A stretch of 64,000 nucleotides of DNA from the NCBI GenBank assembly GCA_965657135.1, contig CBFHNF010000010.1, forward strand, positions 31,995 to 95,994, in the 5' to 3' direction. This document shows positions 7,560 to 15,741 of the stretch, piece after piece. The stretch comes from HIMB11 sp965657135 (GTDB lineage Bacteria > Pseudomonadota > Alphaproteobacteria > Rhodobacterales > Rhodobacteraceae). Position numbers and translations under genes: made by a program. The notes beneath the pieces were generated by a model. That model saw only the letters and a list, made by a program, of their open reading frames with translations, was not told the origin of the DNA and searched no databases. The number at the start of each line of letters is the position of its first letter. The stretch's first letter is position 1.

Positions 7560-8488
7560 AGTGCATCCAAAAAGACGTTATCATATTCTTTTAAGTTGAC
7601 ATTAGAACTTGAAATAGCAATATCACCCTGCAACTTGGCAACGACATCACCATCCAATCTGATCAGTGTTTCTCCGATTGAATTGTCAATTTCGAACGAC
7701 ATCGACGGAACAATCGGGTTTCCCTGACCATCGGTTTGTGGCTGATAATGAAGTGTCAGAGTATCCATATCCTTGTCAAAATCCGTGATCAACACTGGGT
7801 CACTGCTTACATCTCGATACACATAGTTGAACGTATCCACCCCCGTCCCGCCTGTGATCTGGTCGGCATTCGAAAATACGATCGTTTCATCACCTTCACC
7901 ACCGATCAGCGTTTCTGCTGATCCGCGCGAAAAATCTGCAGAACTATCTAAGCGATCCGCGCTCAGCAAATCGTTGCCCATACCACCATCAATGACATCG
8001 TTTCCACCTCCACCTGCAATGGTATCGGCGCCTTGGCCGCCAAATAAGCTATCTTCACCCGTGTTGCCCTCGATGGAATCATTGCCTGCATCGCCATACA
8101 TCGTGTCCGCGCCGCCCAGCCCGTAAAATCGTTCATCACCACTGCCACCATGGGCGTGATAATTTCCGTCAAGCGCGTCAATCGTATCGTTTCCAGCGTC
8201 GCCTTCGAAGTAATCATCCAAAGCGCTCCCAACAAGGCTGTCGTTGCCTGCCATGCCAAACAACGCAACAGAGTCAGAGGATGTCGATGATCCAAGGGTA
8301 TCATTGCCTGATGTCCCGGTACGCTCCGCAGCAAAATTTGCCGCCTTGTAACCAGCGTTCTTCGCATCTTCTGGATCAGGATTTTTCACGGCAACGTCAT
8401 CGTCGTAATCGGCCTGCCCAAACCCGAGCATATCCAATGACAACCATCCCATTTGCATGGCAAACGCCACCGCAAAAAAACGCAGCAT
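7556..8488 (-). CDS. RTX (hemolysin-type) calcium-binding repeat protein
   Basis: Protein of 310 residues with a block of glycine/aspartate nonapeptides of the GGxGxDxux type at about residues 60-165 (for example GMAGNDSLVG, GDAGNDTID, GGQGADTIAGGGGNDVIDGG). These repeats form calcium-binding parallel beta rolls. A second group near 185-215 (GGEGDETIV, GGTGVDTF) is followed by an acidic C-terminal region with DFDKDMDTLTLHY, typical of type I secreted proteins. The first 30 residues are hydrophobic and then acidic (YDDDVAV), so they could anchor the protein or act as an unusual leader. No catalytic domain is seen, and no type I secretion genes are nearby. Function unknown; probably extracellular or cell-surface. 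Confidence 0.85.
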   Translation of the reverse strand: MLRFFAVAFAMQMGWLSLDMLGFGQADYDDDVAVKNPDPEDAKNAGYKAANFAAERTGTSGNDTLGSSTSSDSVALFGMAGNDSLVGSALDDYFEGDAGNDTIDALDGNYHAHGGSGDERFYGLGGADTMYGDAGNDSIEGNTGEDSLFGGQGADTIAGGGGNDVIDGGMGNDLLSADRLDSSADFSRGSAETLIGGEGDETIVFSNADQITGGTGVDTFNYVYRDVSSDPVLITDFDKDMDTLTLHYQPQTDGQGNPIVPSMSFEIDNSIGETLIRLDGDVVAKLQGDIAISSSNVNLKEYDNVFLDAL

Positions 8489-8597
8489 TGCCTAAAATTG
8501 CATATTCCATAACACACCTAAACGCTTGTACTGCGAGTTTTTTAACGCGCCAAGGTTTTTAAATTACGGTGAAATTAGGAAAAAGTTTGGCAAAACC

Positions 8598-9095
8598 CTA
8601 GGATTTATTCAATTTTGACAACAACCGTTCGCATACATGTGGTGTCACAAACGTGCTAACATCCCCATCAAGCCGCGCGATTTCTTTGACCAGTTTTGAG
8701 GCGATTGCCTGATGCTTTGCTTCGGCCATCAAGAAAACTGTTTCGACAGAACTGTCCATTGCCCGGTTCATCCCGACCATCTGAAATTCATACTCGAAAT
8801 CCGCCACGGCTCGCAATCCGCGCACGATAACTTGTGCACCAACATCATGTGCGCAGTCGATCAAAAGGTTTTCAAAGGGATGCGCAACAATCTCGGTTCC
8901 TGTTTCTGCGGACAATACGGCACATTCCGCCTCGATCATCTCGACTCGTTCTTCTAATGAAAACAGCGGTCCCTTATCCCTATTAATTGCAACGCCAATG
9001 ACCAGTCGGTCCACTAACATTGCCCCACGGCGTATGATGTCGATGTGGCCCAATGTGATTGGGTCAAATGTTCCGGGGTATAGTCCAATGCGCAT
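8598..9095 (-). CDS. coaD: Pantetheine-phosphate adenylyltransferase
   Basis: Fourth step of coenzyme A synthesis: transfers AMP from ATP to 4'-phosphopantetheine. The 165 residues match CoaD. The nucleotidyltransferase motif is GTFDPITLGHIDII at the N-terminus. The blocks VIVRGLRAVADFEYE and FLMAEAKHQAIASKLVKEIA, which bind pantetheine and ATP, are intact. It stands alone on the minus strand, between the RTX gene and the CBS gene. Confidence 0.96.
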   Translation of the reverse strand: MRIGLYPGTFDPITLGHIDIIRRGAMLVDRLVIGVAINRDKGPLFSLEERVEMIEAECAVLSAETGTEIVAHPFENLLIDCAHDVGAQVIVRGLRAVADFEYEFQMVGMNRAMDSSVETVFLMAEAKHQAIASKLVKEIARLDGDVSTFVTPHVCERLLSKLNKS

Positions 9096-9156
9096 AATCA
9101 GCCCTGTCTTCTTTTAGTGGCGACACGCAACTATATTACAAGCGCAATTGCAATAC

Positions 9157-9591
9157 CTAGTAACCCATGATCATGCCCTCTAGGGCATCTTTTTCCATGG
9201 CAAGCTCGGTCATGCGTGCCTTAACCACATCCCCAATCGTCACAATACCCATCAATTTGCCATCCTCGACAACGGGCATGTGTCTGAACCGCTTATCCGT
9301 CATTGTTTTTAAAACTTGATCTGCCGTTGCACCCAACGCACATGTCACTAATTTTGAGGTCATGTGTTTGGATGCCGGATCATGAACGATATCTGCCCCA
9401 TGCGTAGCCATGGCTCGCACGATGTCACGTTCTGATAGTATGCCTTGGGCGGTGTCGCCGTTGTTTGAAACAACAACCGAGCCAATTCGGTGTTTGCTGA
9501 GGACCTGTGTAACATCTGCAATACTGGTTTCAGGCGTGACAGAAATTACGCGATCTGTCCCCTTGGATGCTAAAATCTGTTGGACTAACAT
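9157..9591 (-). CDS. CBS-domain pair protein
   Basis: Soluble protein of 144 residues made of two CBS domains (about residues 8-65 and 75-130). Such pairs form a Bateman module that senses adenine nucleotides or similar ligands. Conserved turns are GSVVVSNNGDTAQGILSERD and RFRHMPVVEDGKLMGIVTIGD. There is no attached enzyme domain, so the partner is unknown. I chose the ATG at 9591, which has GAGGAG upstream at good spacing, over a TTG two codons earlier. Single CBS-pair proteins of this kind are common in Rhodobacterales. Confidence 0.88.
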   Translation of the reverse strand: MLVQQILASKGTDRVISVTPETSIADVTQVLSKHRIGSVVVSNNGDTAQGILSERDIVRAMATHGADIVHDPASKHMTSKLVTCALGATADQVLKTMTDKRFRHMPVVEDGKLMGIVTIGDVVKARMTELAMEKDALEGMIMGY

Positions 9592-9650
9592 TATCAACTC
9601 CTCGCAATATTATTACAATAACTATAGCTTGCGGGTAATTTTATTTTCAG

Positions 9651-10547
9651 TCAAGCAAAACGCTCAAGTCGATCAATTTCTTTAGCGATCTCTTTACTAA
9701 GTGACTGTACAAATCTGTTCATCCGCTCAAGCCGTAGATCATCAGCATGACGCACCAGATAAAAGCTGCGTTTGAATACAAAATCGTCTGTTAATATGCG
9801 CGTCAAATTTGGTGCGAACGGCAGGGCAAAATCATGGACAATGCCAACCCCTGCCTCGCTGCGCAGCCAATTAAATTGTACTGACACCGAATTCGATGCA
9901 AGTTGAACACGCTCAAGCCCCAGATCCGAAAGATAATCTAATTCTTTATCAAAAATCATATCACCGATGTACCCCACAATCCGGTGACCTGCCAAATCCT
10001 GAACCGAGTTTATCTGAGCATGGGCATCCAAATACTGCCGACTTGCGGCCAGATGCAAACGATAATCACATAGCTTTTGAACACTTAAACGGCCAGATGT
10101 CGGGGGACTAACGGCGATGGCGACATCTGCCTCACGCTTGGATAGGTTTACAACCCGTGGCAGGGCGACAATTTGAATATCCAGATCTGGATTATCATTG
10201 GCGATGCGCTCACACACCTGTGGCAAAATAAAGTTTGCACAACCATCTGGCGCCCCAATCCTGATTTGACCGCTTAGTGATCCAGTTGCCTGACCTAAAT
10301 CTTCATCAAGTCCACTGATCGCTTGTTCCATGCGCTCTGCATGCGGCATCAATCGTGACCCAGCAACTGTTAAAGCATAGCCTGTGGGAGATTTCGCAAA
10401 TAAGGGCGTGCTATAACGCTCTTCCATCCGTGAAATGCGCCTACCCACTGTCGCTGGATCAATTTTTAATCGTTTACCTGCCGCCGATAGCGTTTCATCA
10501 CGGGCAACAGCCAAAAACACACGTAAATCATCCCAATTATGATCCAT
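9651..10547 (-). CDS. LysR-family transcriptional regulator
   Basis: LysR regulator, 298 residues from the ATG at 10547. The N-terminal winged helix-turn-helix (residues 1-60) contains DLRVFLAVARDETLSAAGKR and TVGRRISRMEE. The rest is a periplasmic-binding-protein-like effector domain with LSGQIRIGAPDG at its start. A reading frame running 22 codons further upstream is possible but unlike the family. It is divergent from mmsA with about 100 bases between them, so it probably controls the valine operon and itself. Its effector is unknown; a valine-pathway intermediate is a guess from context. Confidence 0.9.
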   Translation of the reverse strand: MDHNWDDLRVFLAVARDETLSAAGKRLKIDPATVGRRISRMEERYSTPLFAKSPTGYALTVAGSRLMPHAERMEQAISGLDEDLGQATGSLSGQIRIGAPDGCANFILPQVCERIANDNPDLDIQIVALPRVVNLSKREADVAIAVSPPTSGRLSVQKLCDYRLHLAASRQYLDAHAQINSVQDLAGHRIVGYIGDMIFDKELDYLSDLGLERVQLASNSVSVQFNWLRSEAGVGIVHDFALPFAPNLTRILTDDFVFKRSFYLVRHADDLRLERMNRFVQSLSKEIAKEIDRLERFA

Positions 10548-10557
10548 GATCCTATCC

Positions 10558-10571
10558 TTGCAAAAATGCAA
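10558..10571 (+). promoter_or_regulatory. Possible LysR-type operator between the regulator and mmsA
   Basis: TTGCA-AAAA-TGCAA is a perfect five-base dyad lying 11 bases upstream of the LysR start and about 80 bases upstream of mmsA. It has the T-N11-A pattern typical of LysR sites. Related TTGCGA and TTGCAA half-sites follow at about 10595 and 10609, in the mmsA-proximal half of the gap. Confidence 0.4.
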
Positions 10572-10648
10572 AACATCTTTGAATACTTTCCTCTTTGCGA
10601 AGGGTTTTTGCAAGGGTATGTTGATTCAAATTCTCAGAGAGGTGCATT

Positions 10649-12148
10649 ATGCAAGAATTGACTCATTACATTGGCGGCGAACACGTCAAAGGCACATCTG
10701 GCCGTTTCGCAGATGTTTTCAACCCGGCAACAGGAGAAGTCCAAGCCAAAGTACCCCTGGCAAACGCGGATGAAATGGCACACGCTGTCGCAATCGCGGC
10801 CGAAGCACAGGTTGCATGGGGCAAGGTCAACCCACAACGCCGCGCGCGCGTGATGATGAAGTTTGTCGATTTGCTAAACCGCGATATGGACAAATTGGCG
10901 GAGGCGTTAAGCCGTGAACACGGCAAAACCATCCCCGATGCCAAAGGCGACGTTCAGCGTGGCCTAGAAGTGGTGGAATACTGCATCGGTGCACCTCAGA
11001 TGCTAAAGGGTGAATTCACCGACAGCGCCGGGCCAGGCATTGACATGTATTCAATGAAGCAGGCGTTGGGCGTTACCGCTGGGATCACACCATTTAACTT
11101 TCCTGCGATGATCCCAATGTGGATGTTTGCCCCAGCAATCGCATGTGGAAACGCATTTATCCTTAAACCTTCAGAGCGCGATCCATCTGTGCCGCTTATG
11201 CTGGCTGAATTGATGGAAGAAGCTGGCCTGCCGAAAGGAATTCTGCAGGTCGTGAATGGCGATAAAGTAGCCGTTGATGCGATCTTGGATCACGATGTCA
11301 TTCAATCCGTTGGCTTTGTTGGATCAACACCTATTGCGGAATATATTTACGGACGTGGTTGCGCGAATGGAAAGCGTGTTCAGTGTTTTGGTGGCGCGAA
11401 AAACCACATGATCGTTATGCCCGATGCTGACATGGATCAGGCGGCAGACGCACTGGTTGGTGCAGGTTATGGCGCAGCGGGCGAACGCTGCATGGCGATT
11501 TCAGTGGCCGTACCTGTTGGCGAAGAAACCGCAGATCGTTTGATAGAGGCCTTGGTGCCGCGCATCGAAAAGCTTAAGGTTGGGCCATACACAGCGGGCG
11601 ATGATGTGGATTATGGCCCCGTTGTCACAGCAGCGGCAAAACAAAACATCCTAGGTCTCGTGCAAAGCGGGATTGATCAGGGGGCGAAATTGGTGGTCGA
11701 CGGCCGTGATTTCAGCCTTCAGGGGTATGAAGACGGTTTCTTTGTCGGGGCGCATTTGTTCGACAACGTCACGCCAGACATGGATATCTATAAGAAAGAA
11801 ATCTTTGGCCCTGTTCTGTCAACTGTTCGTGCGGGCAGCTATGAAGAGGCGATTGGCCTTGCTATGGATCACGAATACGGAAACGGCACGGCAATCTTTA
11901 CCCGTGACGGCGACACCGCGCGCGATTTTGCACAGCGCATCAACATCGGTATGGTCGGGATCAACGTGCCGATCCCTGTGCCATTGGCCTACCACACATT
12001 CGGTGGATGGAAAAAATCCGCATTTGGGGATTTGAACCAACACGGTCCAGATGCGTTCAAATTCTATACGCGCACGAAAACCGTCACATCACGTTGGCCA
12101 TCTGGCATCAAAGAAGGTGGCGAATTTAACTTTAAGGCAATGGACTGA
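10649..12148 (+). CDS. mmsA: Methylmalonate-semialdehyde dehydrogenase (CoA-acylating)
   Basis: Oxidises methylmalonate semialdehyde (from valine) to propionyl-CoA with NAD and CoA; also acts on malonate semialdehyde. The 499 residues fit the MmsA branch of the aldehyde dehydrogenase superfamily. The active-site cysteine is in GAAGERCMAIS. Substrate and cofactor regions TPFNFPAMIPMWMFAPAIAC and VQSVGFVGSTPIAEYIY-type FVGSTPIAEYIYGRG are present. The ATG follows AGAGAGG. It is the first gene of the valine catabolic run. A short GC-rich hairpin lies 10 bases after its stop. Confidence 0.95.
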   Translation: MQELTHYIGGEHVKGTSGRFADVFNPATGEVQAKVPLANADEMAHAVAIAAEAQVAWGKVNPQRRARVMMKFVDLLNRDMDKLAEALSREHGKTIPDAKGDVQRGLEVVEYCIGAPQMLKGEFTDSAGPGIDMYSMKQALGVTAGITPFNFPAMIPMWMFAPAIACGNAFILKPSERDPSVPLMLAELMEEAGLPKGILQVVNGDKVAVDAILDHDVIQSVGFVGSTPIAEYIYGRGCANGKRVQCFGGAKNHMIVMPDADMDQAADALVGAGYGAAGERCMAISVAVPVGEETADRLIEALVPRIEKLKVGPYTAGDDVDYGPVVTAAAKQNILGLVQSGIDQGAKLVVDGRDFSLQGYEDGFFVGAHLFDNVTPDMDIYKKEIFGPVLSTVRAGSYEEAIGLAMDHEYGNGTAIFTRDGDTARDFAQRINIGMVGINVPIPVPLAYHTFGGWKKSAFGDLNQHGPDAFKFYTRTKTVTSRWPSGIKEGGEFNFKAMD

Positions 12149-12157
12149 CCTCACATT

Positions 12158-12183
12158 GGGGCGTCGCGATGCGCCGCCCCTTT
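12158..12183 (+). terminator. Weak hairpin after mmsA, possible attenuator
   Basis: GGGGCG and CGCCCC arms enclose an 11-base loop and are followed by only three T. It may lower read-through into the acyl-CoA dehydrogenase gene rather than end transcription. Confidence 0.35.
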
Positions 12184-12272
12184 CACAGATATATATGGGG
12201 TCGCGTGCTGAAATACCCCTGCAACATTTCAGACCGAGACTGACCAAGTTTTAAAACACAGGATACCGCATC

Positions 12273-13415
12273 ATGAATTTTGCCCTTAGCGAAGAACAAT
12301 CTGCCATCTTTGATATGGCGAAAGCCTTTGGTGAGGAACACATCGCCCCACATGCCCAATCATGGGAAAAGGCAGGAACAATTCCCAAAGAATTATGGCC
12401 CAAAGTTGCAGAACTTGGGTTGGGAGGCATTTATGTGAGTGATGAAATGGGGGGCTCGGGCCTGTCCCGTTTGGACGCGACCTTAGTGTTTGAGGCGCTG
12501 GCGATGTCATGTCCGTCAGTTGGATCCTTTCTATCCATCCACAATATGTGCGGCGGTATGATCGACAAATTCGCAAGTGACGACATGCGCGCACGCCTGT
12601 TGCCTGATCTATGCGCAATGAACAAAGTTTATAGCTATTGCTTGACGGAACCAGGATCAGGTTCAGATGCCGCTGCACTGCGCACGCGGGCCGATCGCAC
12701 GAATGAAGGCTATACCATGAACGGAACCAAGGCGTTCATTTCAGGGGGTGGATATTCCGATGCCTATATCGTGATGTGCCGCACGGGCGATGACAGCCCC
12801 AAAGGGATATCCACACTGATCGTTGACGATGGGTCAGCGGGGCTGAGCTTTGGCGGATTAGAGGATAAAATGGGCTGGCGTGCCCAACCCACGGCCCAAG
12901 TGCAATTTGACGATTGCAAAGTTCCTGCAGATAATTTGGTAGGCGAAGAAGGATCAGGTTTCAAATACGCAATGGCGGGACTAGATGGCGGACGGCTAAA
13001 TATCGCAGCCTCTGCATTGGGTGGCGCACAATCCGCATTTAACACAACCCTATCCTACATGGGCGAGCGCAAAGCATTTGGCAAAACAATCGATCAATTC
13101 CAAGCCCTGCAATTCAAATTGGCTGAATTAGAGGTCAAATTACAATCTGCTCGTGTCTTTTTGCGCCAAGCCGCGTGGAAATTAGATCACGGTGAAATGG
13201 ATGCTACAAAATTTTGCGCAATGGCGAAAATGTATGTCACCGACGTATCCTTTGACGTGGCAAACACCTGTTTACAACTTCATGGTGGATACGGTTATTT
13301 GGCCGATTACGGTATCGAAAAAATAGTCCGTGACCTGCGCGTTCATCAAATCTTAGAGGGGACAAACGAAATCATGCGTTTGATCATCTCGCGTCAGGTT
13401 TTGGCGGAAAGATGA
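12273..13415 (+). CDS. Acyl-CoA dehydrogenase, probable isobutyryl-CoA dehydrogenase
   Basis: FAD enzyme of the acyl-CoA dehydrogenase family, 380 residues. FAD/substrate blocks CLTEPGSGSDAAALRT and the C-terminal signature HGGYGYLADYGIEKIVRD, then RVHQILEGTNEIMR, are intact. Its position between mmsA and the 3-hydroxyisobutyryl-CoA hydrolase/mmsB pair makes isobutyryl-CoA to methacrylyl-CoA the most likely reaction. A role on 2-methylbutyryl-CoA cannot be excluded. The stop overlaps the next start by four bases (ATGA). Confidence 0.92.
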   Translation: MNFALSEEQSAIFDMAKAFGEEHIAPHAQSWEKAGTIPKELWPKVAELGLGGIYVSDEMGGSGLSRLDATLVFEALAMSCPSVGSFLSIHNMCGGMIDKFASDDMRARLLPDLCAMNKVYSYCLTEPGSGSDAAALRTRADRTNEGYTMNGTKAFISGGGYSDAYIVMCRTGDDSPKGISTLIVDDGSAGLSFGGLEDKMGWRAQPTAQVQFDDCKVPADNLVGEEGSGFKYAMAGLDGGRLNIAASALGGAQSAFNTTLSYMGERKAFGKTIDQFQALQFKLAELEVKLQSARVFLRQAAWKLDHGEMDATKFCAMAKMYVTDVSFDVANTCLQLHGGYGYLADYGIEKIVRDLRVHQILEGTNEIMRLIISRQVLAER

Positions 13416-14455
13416 GCGATCTTATCATAGCCCAGAAACGACGCGCCGGTTGCATCACCTTAAACAGACCCAAAGCGTTAAATGCCCTAACCTATCAGAT
13501 GTGCCTAGACATCGAGGCGCAGTTGCGCATTTGGCGTGACGATCCAAAAATCGAATTGGTAATTATTGATGCTGCAGGCGATAAAGCGTTTTGTGCCGGT
13601 GGGGATATTGCAGATCTATACGCCTCTGCACAACGACTAGATTACGCATATGGCCAAAAATTTTGGGCGGATGAATACCGATTAAACGCGTTGATTGATG
13701 GGTATCCAAAACCCTATGTCGCCTTTATGCAGGGGTTTGTGATGGGTGGTGGCGTGGGCGTGTCCTGTCACGGATCGCACCGCATTGTTGGGGACACATC
13801 ACAAATCGCTATGCCCGAGGTGGGAATTGGTTTGGTTCCTGACGTAGGAGGATCAGCACTATTGGCAGCCGCTCCCGGGCATTTAGGAGAATATCTGGGA
13901 ATAACAGGAACGCGCATGAGTGCAGGCGATGCCATATATGTTGGATTTGCAGACCATTACATCCCTGAACAATCATGGGATGCGGTAAAAACCGCGCTTC
14001 AACAGGATGGAATTACGGGTTTGGACGCCTTCCTGTTAGAGGCACCAGACAGCAACCTGCGCAACGAATTAGATGCCATCAATCGCATATTCTCAGGACC
14101 ACATGTGCGCGATATTTTAGCAGCAACTCAGGAAGATAACGCACCTTTTGCTGCGCGTGCGGCGACCGCAATTTCCAGAAATTCGCCACTAGCGATGGCT
14201 GCTGCACTGGACATAATACGCACCTTACGTGATCAAAATGCCAATGTTCGAGAGGCACTGAAAGAAGAGTATAGCTTCACCGCGCGTGCCATAGAATTTG
14301 GCGATTTTGCCGAAGGTATTCGCGCCGCAATCATCGACAAAGATAAAAACCCCCAATGGAAACACAAAGTGGGGGATGTTCCAAAATCTGACATCGCGTT
14401 CATGCGTGCACCCTTAGGTGACTTGGAACTAAATCTGACAGGAGAAAATTCATGA
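13412..14455 (+). CDS. 3-hydroxyisobutyryl-CoA hydrolase (enoyl-CoA hydratase family)
   Basis: Crotonase-fold protein of 347 residues. This length and the blocks AFCAGGDIADLY, GFVMGGGVGVS and PEVGIGLVPDVGGSALLA mark the HIBYL-CoA hydrolase branch; true enoyl-CoA hydratases are nearer 260 residues. It would release 3-hydroxyisobutyrate from its CoA thioester, the substrate of the next gene. It overlaps both neighbours by four bases, so its synthesis is probably coupled to theirs. The name enoyl-CoA hydratase/isomerase may be found in databases for this family. Confidence 0.92.
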   Translation: MSDLIIAQKRRAGCITLNRPKALNALTYQMCLDIEAQLRIWRDDPKIELVIIDAAGDKAFCAGGDIADLYASAQRLDYAYGQKFWADEYRLNALIDGYPKPYVAFMQGFVMGGGVGVSCHGSHRIVGDTSQIAMPEVGIGLVPDVGGSALLAAAPGHLGEYLGITGTRMSAGDAIYVGFADHYIPEQSWDAVKTALQQDGITGLDAFLLEAPDSNLRNELDAINRIFSGPHVRDILAATQEDNAPFAARAATAISRNSPLAMAAALDIIRTLRDQNANVREALKEEYSFTARAIEFGDFAEGIRAAIIDKDKNPQWKHKVGDVPKSDIAFMRAPLGDLELNLTGENS

Positions 14456-15327
14456 AAATTGGTTTTATCGGTTTGGGCAACATGGGTGCCCCCATGGCAA
14501 AAAATTTGGCCGCTGCAGGGCACGAGGTTTTGGGTTTCGACACCGCTGCCGTCGCGGTCGAAGGCGTAACATCGACACATAGCGCCAAAGACGCTGCAAC
14601 CGGTGCCGATGTCGTAATTACAATGTTGCCAAACGGCGATATTTTACGCGCCGTGGGTGCGGACATAATACCCGTGATGTCAAAAGGCGCTGTTTTGCTG
14701 GATTGCTCAACTGTAGATGTCGATAGTGCGCGCGCTGTCGCAGATCAATCAACGGCGCAGGATGTATTGGCGCTGGATGCACCTGTTTCGGGCGGAATTG
14801 GCGGTGCGGCTGCGGGAACGCTTACCTTTATGGTTGGCGGCAGCCAAGCGGCCTTTGATATCGCAAAACCACTGTTTGATATTATGGGACAAAAAGCGGT
14901 TCATTGTGGACCCTCTGGAAATGGGCAGGCCGCTAAAATATGCAACAATATGATTTTGGGCATCACAATGATTGGTACCTGCGAGGCCTTTGCACTGGCT
15001 GATAAATTGGGATTAGACCGTCAGGCCATGTTTGATGTGGTTTCAACGTCATCTGGTTACAGCTGGAGCATGAATGCCTATTGCCCCGCGCCGGGTGTCG
15101 GTCCGACGTCACCTGCAGATAACGAATACAAACCGGGATTTGCCGCCGACCTTATGTTAAAAGACTTGCGTCTTAGTCAACAAGCGGCCCAATCCGCAAA
15201 TGCCGATACTCCGTTGGGTCAGGAAGCAACAGAACTGTACCGCACCTTTGTCGAAGACGAAGATGGTGCAGGCCGCGATTTTTCGGCCATGCTGCCGCGT
15301 TTTGAAAAACGCGGCGCAACTGACTAA
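14452..15327 (+). CDS. mmsB: 3-hydroxyisobutyrate dehydrogenase
   Basis: NAD-dependent oxidation of 3-hydroxyisobutyrate to methylmalonate semialdehyde, the MmsA substrate. The 291 residues fit the beta-hydroxyacid dehydrogenase family. Motifs are the Rossmann start GFIGLGNMGAPMAKNL, the substrate block DAPVSGGIGGAAAGTL, and GNGQAAKICNNM with the catalytic Lys. Near the C-terminus KDLRLSQQAA is also conserved. It completes the operon mmsA - acyl-CoA dehydrogenase - hydrolase - mmsB. Confidence 0.95.
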   Translation: MKIGFIGLGNMGAPMAKNLAAAGHEVLGFDTAAVAVEGVTSTHSAKDAATGADVVITMLPNGDILRAVGADIIPVMSKGAVLLDCSTVDVDSARAVADQSTAQDVLALDAPVSGGIGGAAAGTLTFMVGGSQAAFDIAKPLFDIMGQKAVHCGPSGNGQAAKICNNMILGITMIGTCEAFALADKLGLDRQAMFDVVSTSSGYSWSMNAYCPAPGVGPTSPADNEYKPGFAADLMLKDLRLSQQAAQSANADTPLGQEATELYRTFVEDEDGAGRDFSAMLPRFEKRGATD

Positions 15328-15336
15328 TCTTTTTGT

Positions 15337-15741
15337 CTAACGTCCCTTAAAAAGCCCACCAAGGACGCCTCGAATAATGCGGCTTCCTGTGATACCTTTG
15401 AGCTCTTTGACCAAGGCTTCTCCTAAAGCAGATCCAACATCTTCGACACCGACGCGCCGCGAACGTCCAACCCGCGTTCCTGAATATCGGCGCGCGGTTG
15501 CAAATTCACGCTTCAAGGGATCGTCGGCTATTTGTGTTTTTTCATCATCCAACGCGGCCTCTGTGGCCGCAGCCTTGGCCCTTTCGCTTAGGATTTCATA
15601 GGCAGAGCGGCGATCAATCGCTATTTCGTATTTTCCAAACAGAGGCGAGGCTTTCACAACCCCCTGCCGTTCCATGGGCGTGATTGGAGCCAACTGACTG
15701 GACGGGAGCCTGATCAATGTGCGCTCCACGACGCCCGGCAC
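15337..15741 (-). pseudogene. C-terminal fragment of the HerA/YjgR-like ATPase gene, shifted frame
   Basis: This frame carries the last part (about 130 residues) of the DUF853/YjgR family. It reads VPGVVERTLIRLP and continues to SRIIRGVLGGLFKGR, the usual glycine-rich C-terminus. It lies in the -1 frame relative to the upstream fragment. The two join perfectly if one base is added to the A6 tract at about 15753-15758: the joint would read FLEKKGVPGVVERT. A GTG at 15741 could start it, but no convincing ribosome site precedes that codon, so it is unlikely to be made alone unless ribosomes slip. Confidence 0.8.

Noticed and set aside
7827..8126. Serine/proline-rich plus-strand frame inside the RTX gene
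   Set aside because: It is the antisense image of the glycine/aspartate repeats, not an independent gene.
7980..8330. Repeated short units that might suggest a CRISPR or tandem DNA repeat
   Set aside because: The repeats are degenerate at DNA level and explained by RTX nonapeptides in a coding frame.
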